From Leadbetterella sp. (GTDB lineage: Bacteria > Bacteroidota > Bacteroidia > Cytophagales > Spirosomataceae): a stretch of 64,000 nucleotides of DNA. This document shows positions 1 through 8,205 of this stretch, one piece after another. A program made the position numbers and the translations under genes. Each line of letters starts with the position of its first letter. Position 1 is the first letter of the stretch. Below the pieces are notes generated by a model. It did no database searches. It had not been told where the DNA came from and worked only from the letters and a program-made list of their open reading frames with translations. The stretch spans positions 148,563 through 212,562 of the forward strand of contig JAHBUH010000006.1 of the NCBI GenBank assembly GCA_019638185.1, written 5' to 3'.

Positions 1-314
1 AGGCCCAGCAAACGGCCGAAAAGCCCACGCTGAAGCTGATCTGGGATCGTTTTCCGAAGTTCGTGATCGGTTTTGTGGCGGCATCGCTCCTGTTTTCCTT
101 TGCACTGCCGGGAGAGAAAGTGGCCGAAGTGAAGTCCGTGATCAAGAGCATCCAGGGCGTCTGGTTTGCACTGGCATTTGTGAGCATCGGGCTGGAAACC
201 AATTTTAAAGAGCTTTTTGCCCATTCCAATAAGAAGCCGCTTTTTGTGTTTTTAGGGGCGCAGGCCTTTAATATTGTGATCACGCTGGTGATGGCGCTGC
301 TGCTGTTCCGGTGA
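1..314 (+). CDS. YeiH/UPF0324-type putative sulfate exporter, C-terminal fragment
   Basis: The gene begins before the window; about 103 C-terminal codons are present, read in the frame starting at base 3 and ending with TGA. The fragment holds a basic segment with the motif WDRFPKFVIGF followed by hydrophobic stretches, and the sequence GVWFALAFVSIGLETNF, which is characteristic of the C-terminal part of the YeiH family (Pfam Cons_hypoth698). These are polytopic inner-membrane proteins annotated as putative sulfate exporters, with little experimental support for the substrate. It is followed closely by a strong hairpin terminator and faces the polysaccharide-utilisation operon tail to tail. 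Family assignment is fairly secure; substrate is not. Confidence 0.8.
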   Translation, partial: AQQTAEKPTLKLIWDRFPKFVIGFVAASLLFSFALPGEKVAEVKSVIKSIQGVWFALAFVSIGLETNFKELFAHSNKKPLFVFLGAQAFNIVITLVMALLLFR

Positions 315-318
315 GTGT

Positions 319-361
319 TTTTAAATGGAAGATCTACGGCCTGTAGATCTTCCATTTAAAA
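319..361. terminator. bidirectional hairpin terminator
   Basis: Perfect 19-bp inverted repeat (319-337 and 343-361) around a 5-nt loop. The outer TTTTAAA/TTTAAAA ends give T-runs on both strands, as expected of a terminator shared by two convergent genes: the transporter ending at 314 and the DUF2264 gene ending at 395. Confidence 0.85.
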
Positions 362-394
362 GTTGTGCAGGAAATTAGACACTATTCAACCTAT

Positions 395-1642
395 TTAATA
401 TTCCACTTTATAATCTTTCTTCACGGGCTGTCCGCTCCAGGCTTTTTTAGCGGTCCAGTCGGCAGCCGGGGCGGTCCAGAACGGATCATTGGCCGGCAGG
501 CCCAGGGGCAGGAAGCCCAGGGTGGCTATGTACAGGCTGCCGGTAGAGGTGTACTGGTCGGCCATCATGGGCTGATGCCCGTTAAAGCCCAGCACCAGCC
601 AGCCTTTGGCATCGAAGTTCTGGTTTCCGTCATACATATTGTAAAAGACTTTGGTAAGGGCGCAGCGCACCTGTGCAGGATTCACCCATTCGGGCAGCTT
701 GTGCAGCAGGGCGGTATGGCCCAGCGCCTGGAAAGCGGCCGTACGGTAGGTCACTGAGCGGCCGAAAGCCGGGTAGGTTCCTTCCGGGGAGATGATACGC
801 TCCAGGAACTCCGCATGGCGGATCATCCGCTGCAGGGCCTGTTCGTAGGCTTCGGTAGTATTGTAACCTTTCTGACGGTATTTCCCGGTGGGTTTGGTGT
901 TCAGGGTTTCCAGCAGGTCTACCAGCATGGAATGGATCACGTAGGAGTTATAATAATCCATGCTGAACTTCGCACCGTCGGTATACCAGCTGTCACCGGT
1001 GTACCATTCCTTCATCTTATTCAGGGCAAAATCCACCCGGGCCGGGTCAAATTCCTCCCCGACAGAGCGGAGAAAGCCTTCAATGATGCCCGAAAACAGC
1101 AACCAGTTATTATAGGCACCGCTCCGGTTACGCTGGGACTTGAATTCTTCCACGTAGCGTTGTTTGGTCACCGCATCCAGCGGTTCCCACAGGGCTTTGG
1201 GCGCCCGCATGAAGGCCTGCGCCAGGTAAGAGGCATCTACGATGGGCTGGTTTTCTTCCCGGAAATTCAGGTAGTCTTTGCTGGCCGGGTTTACGGCATG
1301 GGTGAGCCCCTTCAGCAGGGCGGCTTTGTACTTTTTCCGCAGCTGGCCTTCTTCGGTGTCATCGTCAGGCAGTTCCAGCCAGGGAGCCAGGCCTGCCACG
1401 CAGCGGCCTACCGCCTCCAGGTAAGTGACCTTTTTGGCATCCATGTAGTACTGGGGGCCCTGTTCCAGCGGCATATTCTGGCGGAGGGTTTCCCGGGAAA
1501 GGTTATCCACCACCGGCCAGGCTATCTTGTGCAGGGTCTTTACCCAGTAGCCGCGGTCCTGTGCACCGGTGGTTTTCTGTGCTGAAACGATGGTTACGCC
1601 CAGCAGAAGCAAAACCATCAGTGCGATTCCTTGTTTTTTCAT
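395..1642 (-). CDS. DUF2264 domain protein, secreted, PUL-associated
   Basis: A 415-aa protein with an N-terminal signal peptide (about residues 1-22, ending VSAQ). The body matches the DUF2264 family (PF10022), with motifs such as NNWLLFSG (near residue 180), DYYNSY (near 229) and GRSVTYR (near 294). Members are expected to be (alpha/alpha)6-barrel-like and are repeatedly found in glycan-degradation loci; I infer a periplasmic glycan-processing role but cannot name a reaction. I chose the ATG at 1642 because it directly precedes the signal peptide; the reading frame stays open upstream to 1738 but that part overlaps the GH88 gene and is not signal-like. It lies 7 bp downstream of the GH88 gene and is last in the operon. 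Confidence 0.82.
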   Translation of the reverse strand: MKKQGIALMVLLLLGVTIVSAQKTTGAQDRGYWVKTLHKIAWPVVDNLSRETLRQNMPLEQGPQYYMDAKKVTYLEAVGRCVAGLAPWLELPDDDTEEGQLRKKYKAALLKGLTHAVNPASKDYLNFREENQPIVDASYLAQAFMRAPKALWEPLDAVTKQRYVEEFKSQRNRSGAYNNWLLFSGIIEGFLRSVGEEFDPARVDFALNKMKEWYTGDSWYTDGAKFSMDYYNSYVIHSMLVDLLETLNTKPTGKYRQKGYNTTEAYEQALQRMIRHAEFLERIISPEGTYPAFGRSVTYRTAAFQALGHTALLHKLPEWVNPAQVRCALTKVFYNMYDGNQNFDAKGWLVLGFNGHQPMMADQYTSTGSLYIATLGFLPLGLPANDPFWTAPAADWTAKKAWSGQPVKKDYKVEY

Positions 1643-1649
1643 AGTAATA

Positions 1650-2915
1650 TCAGTCAAAAATCTTTTTCCCTGCCTGTAAGCGGCCATACCGGTGCAGGGC
1701 TTCAATATAATAGTAATCCGCATACACCAGGGGTACATCGATCTCTACCTGGTGGGGAATGCTGCCCACACAGTGTTTCACAATAAACCCGGCGTTAGTG
1801 CCCGGCTGTGCCCGATAAGCCTCACTGCTAAGGGATTGCAGGGCTTTTACAGCGGTCTCTTTGTACGTACGGGAAGCGGCCCCGTTAGTAAAGGTGCTGA
1901 GCTCCAGCAGGGCAGAGGCGGTGATGGCAGCTGCCGAGGCGTCACGGTAGGGGGTGGTCACCTGGTTAGCATACGAATTTTTACCCGGCTGGTAGCCTTT
2001 TTCATTGGCATTAAAGTCCCATGCGGGCACATAGTCTGCCGGGAGGTGTTTAAGATAGTAGTCTGCCAGCCCGGTAGCCGTTTTCAGGAAACGGGGATCG
2101 CCGGTTTCCCGGTAGCACATGGTAAAGCCGTAGATGGCCCAGGCCTGTCCGCGTGACCAGGTGGAGTTATCCGCATAGCCCTGGGCGGTTTCGCGGGCTA
2201 CCACCTGACCGGTTTTGGGGTCATAGCATACCACATGGTAAGAGCTGAAATCCGGCCGGAAATGATTTTTCATAGTGGTGAGCGCGTGGGTCACGGCCAC
2301 ATGGCGGAACGTGGTGTCACCACTGACTTTGGAGGCAAAAAACAGCATTTCCAGGTTCATCATGTTATCAATGATCACGGGGAAGTCATACGACTTATCA
2401 CCGTGCCAGCTTTTGAAAACATTCCAGGACTTAATGGAGCCTGTGACCGGGTCAAACCGGGTGCTCAGGGCTTTGGCGGAATTGACCAGGATGGTCTTAT
2501 AGGCTTCGTTACCGGTGAAGCGGTAAGCGTTTCCGTAGCTGCAGTACATCATAAAACCCAGGTCATGATGGCCGGTAAAGTGCTCCAGGGGTTTCAGCTT
2601 CTCGGTCCATTTAATGGCTTCAGTTTTCAGGCTTTCGTTTTTGGAGTTATCATACAGGAACCAGAGGCTGCCGGGGAAGAAGCCGGGCGTCCAGTCGTAT
2701 ATGGAAGTAGTGGCCAGTCCGCCGGATTTATTGGAAGTGCGCGGGTAAGCGCCCTTTTCGGCGGAAAATGTCTTGTCGGCTTCCCGGAGCTGGTCAGAAA
2801 GCATCTGTTCCGCGTACGCCAGGTTATCTTTTGCAAAATCATCTGCCGGAAGGTTCCTGGAGGCCGTACAAGAGGCCAGTATAGCTAAAAATGCAACAGT
2901 AAGGTTTTTGTACAT
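1650..2915 (-). CDS. GH88 unsaturated glucuronyl hydrolase, lipoprotein
   Basis: A 421-aa glycoside hydrolase family 88 protein. A lipobox (LASC, Cys16) suggests attachment to a membrane, probably the outer membrane facing the periplasm. The family removes the 4,5-unsaturated uronic acid left at the non-reducing end by polysaccharide lyases, by a hydration mechanism. The two aspartates expected for the family are seen as Asp118 in HHDLGF and Asp183 in IIDNMMN; other family signatures are DWTPGFFPGSLW (74-85) and STWSRGQAW. Length is normal for GH88. It is the third gene of the SusC-SusD-GH88-DUF2264 operon, so the imported substrate is probably uronic-acid-containing oligosaccharide made by a lyase encoded elsewhere, as no lyase lies in the window. 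Confidence 0.92.
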   Translation of the reverse strand: MYKNLTVAFLAILASCTASRNLPADDFAKDNLAYAEQMLSDQLREADKTFSAEKGAYPRTSNKSGGLATTSIYDWTPGFFPGSLWFLYDNSKNESLKTEAIKWTEKLKPLEHFTGHHDLGFMMYCSYGNAYRFTGNEAYKTILVNSAKALSTRFDPVTGSIKSWNVFKSWHGDKSYDFPVIIDNMMNLEMLFFASKVSGDTTFRHVAVTHALTTMKNHFRPDFSSYHVVCYDPKTGQVVARETAQGYADNSTWSRGQAWAIYGFTMCYRETGDPRFLKTATGLADYYLKHLPADYVPAWDFNANEKGYQPGKNSYANQVTTPYRDASAAAITASALLELSTFTNGAASRTYKETAVKALQSLSSEAYRAQPGTNAGFIVKHCVGSIPHQVEIDVPLVYADYYYIEALHRYGRLQAGKKIFD

Positions 2916-2950
2916 GATTTACTTTTGATTATGATTCCGTGGAGCATTTT

Positions 2951-3015
2951 GTGAAATATACTTTGTGTACTTTGCACCGGAATAACCGGCACAAAGTACA
3001 CAAAGCAGGTTTCAC
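2951..3015. repeat. imperfect 30-bp-arm palindrome between susD-like and GH88 genes
   Basis: Arms 2951-2980 and 2986-3015 pair with about six mismatches around a 5-nt loop. The core reads CTTTGTGTACTTTG on one arm and its complement on the other. It sits between the SusD-like gene and the GH88 gene, where a hairpin could reduce read-through or set mRNA stability in the operon. It resembles the other palindromes at 24033, 31467 and about 34615 in style (short TGTG/CACA words), suggesting a dispersed repeat family. Confidence 0.7.
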
Positions 3016-3024
3016 AGAGAACGG

Positions 3025-4752
3025 TTACCAGTTCGGGTTTTGGGTAAGCGTACCGTTACTTAAACCGATCTGCGCGGTAGGCAGGGGCCACAGGTAGTCA
3101 CGCTGCGCGTTAAACCTTCTCCGGTCGGCCGCCTGGAAGAGCACATAGCCGTTCAGCAGGGGCGGGGTCACGGCACCGCCGTAGTTCACATCAGTGAAGA
3201 ATTTACGCATTAAAATAGGCTTCGGCAATACTTCCTCGGCTATTTTCCACCGGATGATGTCCCAGTAACGGAAGCCTTCAAAAGCCAGCTCTACCGAACG
3301 CTCCCGGCGAATCTCATCGCGCATGTTCAGGCCGTTAGCCGTTACGAAGGCATTGGTCAGCAGGGGCAGTTTGGTGTTATCGTTATTGGTGGCCCGTTTG
3401 CGCAGCAGGTTAATGCTGGCGTCCAGGTCGGCATCCGAGATGGTATTAGACAGCTCGTAAGTAGCTTCTGCATAGTTCAGCAGTACTTCCGCATAGCGGA
3501 TAGCCATGAAATCCAGGAACACGGTCTGCTGGATAAAGTCCGCCTGGCCGGTCCAGTATTTCTGCTGGTGGTAATGGAAGGTATTGGAATACCGCGGATC
3601 GCCTCCGGCAATAGACGCGTAAGGGTCTCCCACTTTAAACAGGGTCTGCACCAGGCGCGGATCCCGGTTTTCGGTATCGGTCAGCAGTCCGGTTTCTTTC
3701 CCGTTTTTATCCAGGGGAGATTTACCCACGGGCAGGCCATCAGAATAGAGCGCGGTCAGCACATAGGCCCGGGTGGCGGCGTTTCCGCCGTCAGTGAGGC
3801 TGGGACGCATGTAGGCTTGTGAAGCTACTACATTCGACAGGTTCTGGCCGTACAGGCGCACCATGATGTTTTCTTTGTTATTGCCGTAATATTCACCCGG
3901 GTAACGGAAAAGATCCTGGTAACTTAAAGCGCCGCTTCCGGTAAACAGGCTGTGCTTACCTTCATCCATGATGGTTTTAGCGGCCTGGCGGGCTATCGTG
4001 AAGTGTTTAGCCGGGTCTTTGGCGCCTTTCAGTTCAGGCTCACCGTGGAACTTATGCCAGCTTCCTTCATACAGGGCTACCCGTGATTTAAAGGCCAGGG
4101 CGGCACTGCGGGTGATCCGGCCGTATTCGCGTCCGGCGGTTCCGGCGGCGCTGGCTCTTACCGGCAGTTGATCCGCCTGCGGACAGTTCGCTGCGGCAAA
4201 ATCCAGGTCGGCGTAGATGGAGTCTACCACAGCCCGGCGGTCGCTGCGCGGCGTATACAGCAGCGGGTCTTCCCGGCCGGCGACGGTACGGCCCAGGTAA
4301 GGCACATCCCCGTAGATTTTTACCAGGTTAAAGTAAGACATCGCCCTGAAAAACCGGGCCTGGGCTATACAGTAGGTCTTCATGTCGCTGTTCGGCACAC
4401 CGGCTGATTTTTCAATCACGTTATTGGCCGCTCGAATGTAGGAGTAGGCGCTGTTCCAGCGGCCGTCGTTAGAAGGCGCATTCCGGGAGCCGTCGCTCAC
4501 CGAGTTCACGGTAGAGGTCCGGATATCCACGGCGAAGTCGCTCATCAGTTCCTCCAGTGGCGTATCGAAGCTCGGCATGCTGGTGTACAGGTAAGTGGTA
4601 CCTGCTATAAGGTCGCTTTCTGTTTTCCAGAATACCGGATCCGTGATGACGGTCTGGGTAAACTGGTCCAGCTCATTGGTACAGCTTACAGCCCATAGCG
4701 CTATAGTGCTGAGTGCAGTCAGAGTTCTGGTTTTTTTCAACAATAGTTTCAT
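3025..4752 (-). CDS. SusD/RagB-family outer-membrane glycan-binding lipoprotein
   Basis: A 575-aa protein with a lipobox AVSC (Cys24), typical of surface-exposed SusD-like lipoproteins that cap a SusC-type channel and capture glycan. Family features include the N-terminal DPVFWKTESDL segment, TPR-like helical stretches (ARFFRAMSYFNLVKIYGDVPY), and the C-terminal ERSVELAFEGFRYWDIIRWK motif common to RagB/SusD proteins. The first gene of the pair, the SusC-like receptor, ends 29 bp upstream, so the two are co-transcribed and probably form one complex. Ligand specificity cannot be read from the sequence; the downstream GH88 enzyme points to a uronic-acid-containing glycan. Confidence 0.95.
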   Translation of the reverse strand: MKLLLKKTRTLTALSTIALWAVSCTNELDQFTQTVITDPVFWKTESDLIAGTTYLYTSMPSFDTPLEELMSDFAVDIRTSTVNSVSDGSRNAPSNDGRWNSAYSYIRAANNVIEKSAGVPNSDMKTYCIAQARFFRAMSYFNLVKIYGDVPYLGRTVAGREDPLLYTPRSDRRAVVDSIYADLDFAAANCPQADQLPVRASAAGTAGREYGRITRSAALAFKSRVALYEGSWHKFHGEPELKGAKDPAKHFTIARQAAKTIMDEGKHSLFTGSGALSYQDLFRYPGEYYGNNKENIMVRLYGQNLSNVVASQAYMRPSLTDGGNAATRAYVLTALYSDGLPVGKSPLDKNGKETGLLTDTENRDPRLVQTLFKVGDPYASIAGGDPRYSNTFHYHQQKYWTGQADFIQQTVFLDFMAIRYAEVLLNYAEATYELSNTISDADLDASINLLRKRATNNDNTKLPLLTNAFVTANGLNMRDEIRRERSVELAFEGFRYWDIIRWKIAEEVLPKPILMRKFFTDVNYGGAVTPPLLNGYVLFQAADRRRFNAQRDYLWPLPTAQIGLSNGTLTQNPNW

Positions 4753-4781
4753 ATCCTAAAAATATCTTTGACAAATGTTAA

Positions 4782-7700
4782 TTAAAATCCGATGTTTAAG
4801 CCGATGGCATAGCTTCTCCACAGCGGGTAGCTCAGTGAAATGGTATTGGTATTTTCCGGGTCATAGTAGTTAAACCACATACCGGTTTTTTCCCAAAGGT
4901 CCTGGCCGGAGAAGAAAACCTTCACGTCACCCAGTCCTTTTACCTTGTGCGTTCCCGGTTTTACGGTATACCCCAGCTGCAGGTTTTTCAGACGGATGTA
5001 GCTGGCATTCTGCACCCAGTGCGAAGACACTACGTCATTGATCCGGTCACCGATCAGGATCCGGGGGAAGCGGGCATCGTTATTTTCCGGTGTCCAGTAA
5101 TCCTGGTGGATCTTCCATGGCATCATCCAGCCGTTATAGAAAGGCAGGGTATTGCCTGCATCGATCAGCACGCTTCTTTTTCCTACACCGTTAAATAAAA
5201 CCGAGAAGTCAAAGCCTTTCCAGTTCACACCGCCACTGATACCGAACACATAGCGCGGGTTGGTATTACCCAGGTAAACCAGGTCACCGTGATTTTCAGC
5301 CGTATTGATACCGGCGTTGATCTTCCCGTCATTGTTGAGATCCAGCAGTTTAATATCACCCACCCGGGTAGAGGTTACCCGCACGGGATAGCCGTTCAGC
5401 TCTTCTGCGGTGTCAAAATACCCGTCAGCCTTGTAGCCAAAGATGGAATTCGTAGAGAGGCCGGGAAGGGAAGCGTTTATCCCTGCGCCGTAGGATACCG
5501 ATCCGTCATAACGGGTCACTTTGTTCTTATCATCGCTCAGGTTAGCGGCCAGGTAGTAGCCCCCGTTTTTGAAGCGGTCGTTCCAGTTCAGGGTCACGCC
5601 CCAGCCTTTCACCTGCACACCGGCCAGGTTAGCGGCGTTCGGGGTCACGCCCAGCATGGCCGGCAGCTGCTGGCCTACGAATACGTTATTATTCTGCTTC
5701 ACGAAGTAGTCAAAATGCAGGCGCAGCCGGTTTTTCAGCACTTCCATGTCAAAACCCACGTTAGCGGTTTCAATGATCTCCCAGGCTTTGCTGTCGGAAG
5801 GTAAGCCGGACTGGAAGAAATACACGGTTTTGGCGTCATTAAACGGATAGTATCCCCGGGAAAGCGGGCTCTGGAAATCGTAGTTGTTAGCGTTAGGGTT
5901 AGACGTCTGCGCGCCCCCTGCCGTACCGTATGAGGCCGATAGCTTAAATTCATTGATCCAGGGCAGGGCACTGTTAAACCACTTCTCTTCGGCCATGCGC
6001 CAGAAGGCGTTCACCGCATAGAAGTTCTGGAATTTAAAGCCCGGGGCCAGGCGCGAGCTTCCGTCACGCCGGTAGGTTCCTTCCAGGTAGTACTTGCTGG
6101 CATAGTTATAGGTGAGACGGCCGAAGTACGACAGCCACGTATTCACCTGGATGTTATCACTTACATTACCCACGTCAGCGGTAGACAGCGTGGTGTAGTT
6201 CAGTGTAGGGAAGTCATTCAGCAGCAGTGCCCGCTGGATAGCCTGCACGGCATCATACTCGTATTTTTTAAACTCGTAACCGGCCAGGCCATGGAAACTG
6301 TGCTTATTGATCTTGTAATCATAATCTGCCGTGGTAAAGAAGCTCTGGTTAAGCGTATAAGGCCGGGTCTTGGACAGGGAGTTAATCTGGTTAATGGGCG
6401 TTCCCGCTACCAGGTTCATGTTGGCATCCACAGTCCACCGTTCTACGGTTTTGTTAAACGTGGAACCATCGCTCAGCACTAGGCCGGGGCTGTAAACCGC
6501 CTTCAGGTTCAGGCCTTTCACCACGTCATTGGCCAGGAGGCTGATCACTGCGTTTACATCGTAAGCGTCAGTGCGGGAGTAACCGCCGTCTTTCAGGATA
6601 GGGTAGGCATTGGAAATGGTACCGATAAAGGCGTATTTGTCCTCGTAACCCGGTGTAAAGATAGGGTTACGGGCCGCCCGGATGGTGTACACGTTATAGA
6701 GTACGCCACTACCGCCGTTTACGCCCATGGAAGGAGCCATGGTATTGGATTTGGCAAACGACAGACGGGTGTCCAGGCTCAGCTTTTTGGTAAAGCGGGT
6801 ATTGTAATTGATACGGGCGTTGATCCGGTTATAGGAGTCAGGTCCGAATTTGAAAACCCCTTCCTGGTCCAGGTAACCCAGTGAAAACAGGAAGCTGGAT
6901 TTGTCACCGCCACCGCTGGCCGTTACGTTAATGTTCCTTTGCGGGCTCTGGTCACGCATAAGGATTTGCTTCATGTTATTATTGTAGTAGTATTCCCACT
7001 GCTTGCTATTCGGGTTCAGGTAGTACTCCACGTTCGGGTCATCAAACCAGGCCAGTTGCTGATCGTTAAAGGCTGCGGCACCGCCACCGTTAATGGCAGC
7101 TGCGTTCTGCAGTTCGGCTTCTTCGCGTGAGCTGAGCATTTCAGGCCGGGCAAACGGCTTACGGAAGGTGTACATCATGTTTACGTCCACCTTGGTTTTC
7201 TGGTTAGGCTTACCGGCTTTAGTGGTTACCAGGATCACCCCGCCACCGGCTTTGGCACCATAAATGGAGGCTGAGGCGGCATCCTGCAGTACGGTCAGGT
7301 CCTGGATGTCGTTCGGGTTCAGGGTATTGATATTGCCTTCCACACCGTCAATGATCACCAGCGGGGAGTTTCCGGATCCCAGGGAGGTAATACCCCGGAT
7401 CTGGGCGTTCCAGCCTTCCTGGCCCGGCTGCCCGTTAGACCGGGTGATCACCAGGCCGGGTGCGGCACCTTGCAGGGCGGAGAGGGTATTGGTCACCGGG
7501 CGGTCTTTCAGTACTTTGTTATCTACGGTCAGTACCGCACCACCGATATCCCGCTTGATTTTGGAGGTATAACCTACCACCACCACGTCTTCCAGGGCAT
7601 TGGAGGAGTTGTTTAAGCGGATGGTGAGGGTGGTCTCATTAGTCAGCTTGTGATCCTGGGAGTCATAGCCGATGTAGCTTATGGTCAGGATGTCGCCGGG

Positions 7701-7928
7701 GCCGGCATTAATGGAAAACTTACCGTCGGCATCGGTAGAGACCCCGCGGTTCGTTCCTTTGATCACCACGGATGCTCCGGGGAGTCCCGCGCCGGTTTCA
7801 TCGAGAACCGTTCCGGTGATATCCCTTTTCTGCCCGTTTACCAGGAAGGGTAAGCACAGGAAGAGCGGGATAACCCAGAGGATAACCGCACGCGCTAAAA
7901 AATTTTGAGGTAAATTTTTACATTTCAT
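4782..7928 (-). CDS. SusC/RagA-family TonB-dependent outer-membrane transporter
   Basis: A 1048-aa receptor. A signal sequence (about residues 1-32) is followed by a carboxypeptidase-regulatory-like beta-sandwich (ITGTVLDETGAGLPGASV, about 36-120), a plug domain (DVVVVGYTSK start, then GAAPGLVITRS and GVEGNINTLNPNDIQ-type plug motifs) and a long beta-barrel ending in GLNIGF with the usual terminal aromatic. It imports oligosaccharides through the outer membrane using TonB energy, working with the adjacent SusD-like lipoprotein. It is the first gene of the leftward operon and diverges from the HTCS regulator at 8206, which is the usual arrangement for regulator-controlled polysaccharide-utilisation loci. 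No N-terminal STN domain is present, consistent with control by an HTCS and not by an ECF/anti-sigma pair. Confidence 0.96.
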   Translation of the reverse strand: MKCKNLPQNFLARAVILWVIPLFLCLPFLVNGQKRDITGTVLDETGAGLPGASVVIKGTNRGVSTDADGKFSINAGPGDILTISYIGYDSQDHKLTNETTLTIRLNNSSNALEDVVVVGYTSKIKRDIGGAVLTVDNKVLKDRPVTNTLSALQGAAPGLVITRSNGQPGQEGWNAQIRGITSLGSGNSPLVIIDGVEGNINTLNPNDIQDLTVLQDAASASIYGAKAGGGVILVTTKAGKPNQKTKVDVNMMYTFRKPFARPEMLSSREEAELQNAAAINGGGAAAFNDQQLAWFDDPNVEYYLNPNSKQWEYYYNNNMKQILMRDQSPQRNINVTASGGGDKSSFLFSLGYLDQEGVFKFGPDSYNRINARINYNTRFTKKLSLDTRLSFAKSNTMAPSMGVNGGSGVLYNVYTIRAARNPIFTPGYEDKYAFIGTISNAYPILKDGGYSRTDAYDVNAVISLLANDVVKGLNLKAVYSPGLVLSDGSTFNKTVERWTVDANMNLVAGTPINQINSLSKTRPYTLNQSFFTTADYDYKINKHSFHGLAGYEFKKYEYDAVQAIQRALLLNDFPTLNYTTLSTADVGNVSDNIQVNTWLSYFGRLTYNYASKYYLEGTYRRDGSSRLAPGFKFQNFYAVNAFWRMAEEKWFNSALPWINEFKLSASYGTAGGAQTSNPNANNYDFQSPLSRGYYPFNDAKTVYFFQSGLPSDSKAWEIIETANVGFDMEVLKNRLRLHFDYFVKQNNNVFVGQQLPAMLGVTPNAANLAGVQVKGWGVTLNWNDRFKNGGYYLAANLSDDKNKVTRYDGSVSYGAGINASLPGLSTNSIFGYKADGYFDTAEELNGYPVRVTSTRVGDIKLLDLNNDGKINAGINTAENHGDLVYLGNTNPRYVFGISGGVNWKGFDFSVLFNGVGKRSVLIDAGNTLPFYNGWMMPWKIHQDYWTPENNDARFPRILIGDRINDVVSSHWVQNASYIRLKNLQLGYTVKPGTHKVKGLGDVKVFFSGQDLWEKTGMWFNYYDPENTNTISLSYPLWRSYAIGLNIGF

Positions 7929-8032
7929 AAAACATGTATTGAGTTTAAGGTGACAAATAAACCGCCCTTTAGTATGGTACTTTGCGAAGAAAAAAAAGTA
8001 CGGTTTGTTGATTACAATACAATGTTAAGCCG

Positions 8033-8046
8033 GTATAGTACTATAC
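8033..8046. promoter_or_regulatory. perfect 14-bp palindrome in the SusC/HTCS divergent region, candidate operator
   Basis: The 14-bp sequence GTATAGTACTATAC is its own reverse complement and sits in the AT-rich 277-bp gap between the divergent SusC-like gene and the HTCS gene, 105 bp from the SusC start. A related half, AGTATGGTAC, lies at 7971-7980. A symmetric site here is a reasonable operator for the AraC-type output domain of the HTCS, but this is inference only. Confidence 0.4.
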
Positions 8047-8205
8047 TGGGGAGAATTTCTTAAATTTATAGGGGTATTATTTTAAAATTTTATTAACTTA
8101 TTGATTATAAGTGACTTAAATATTTGTAATTCAAGAAGATTATGCTTGTTTTAAAGTTTACCTGCTGAAATTGGTATTCATTTCCGATAAAATATTACTA
8201 TCCGG

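Noticed and set aside
7929-8205. Bacteroidota -7/-33 promoter elements (TAnnTTTG) for SusC and HTCS
   Set aside because: No exact match with proper spacing was found on either strand, so no promoter was called.
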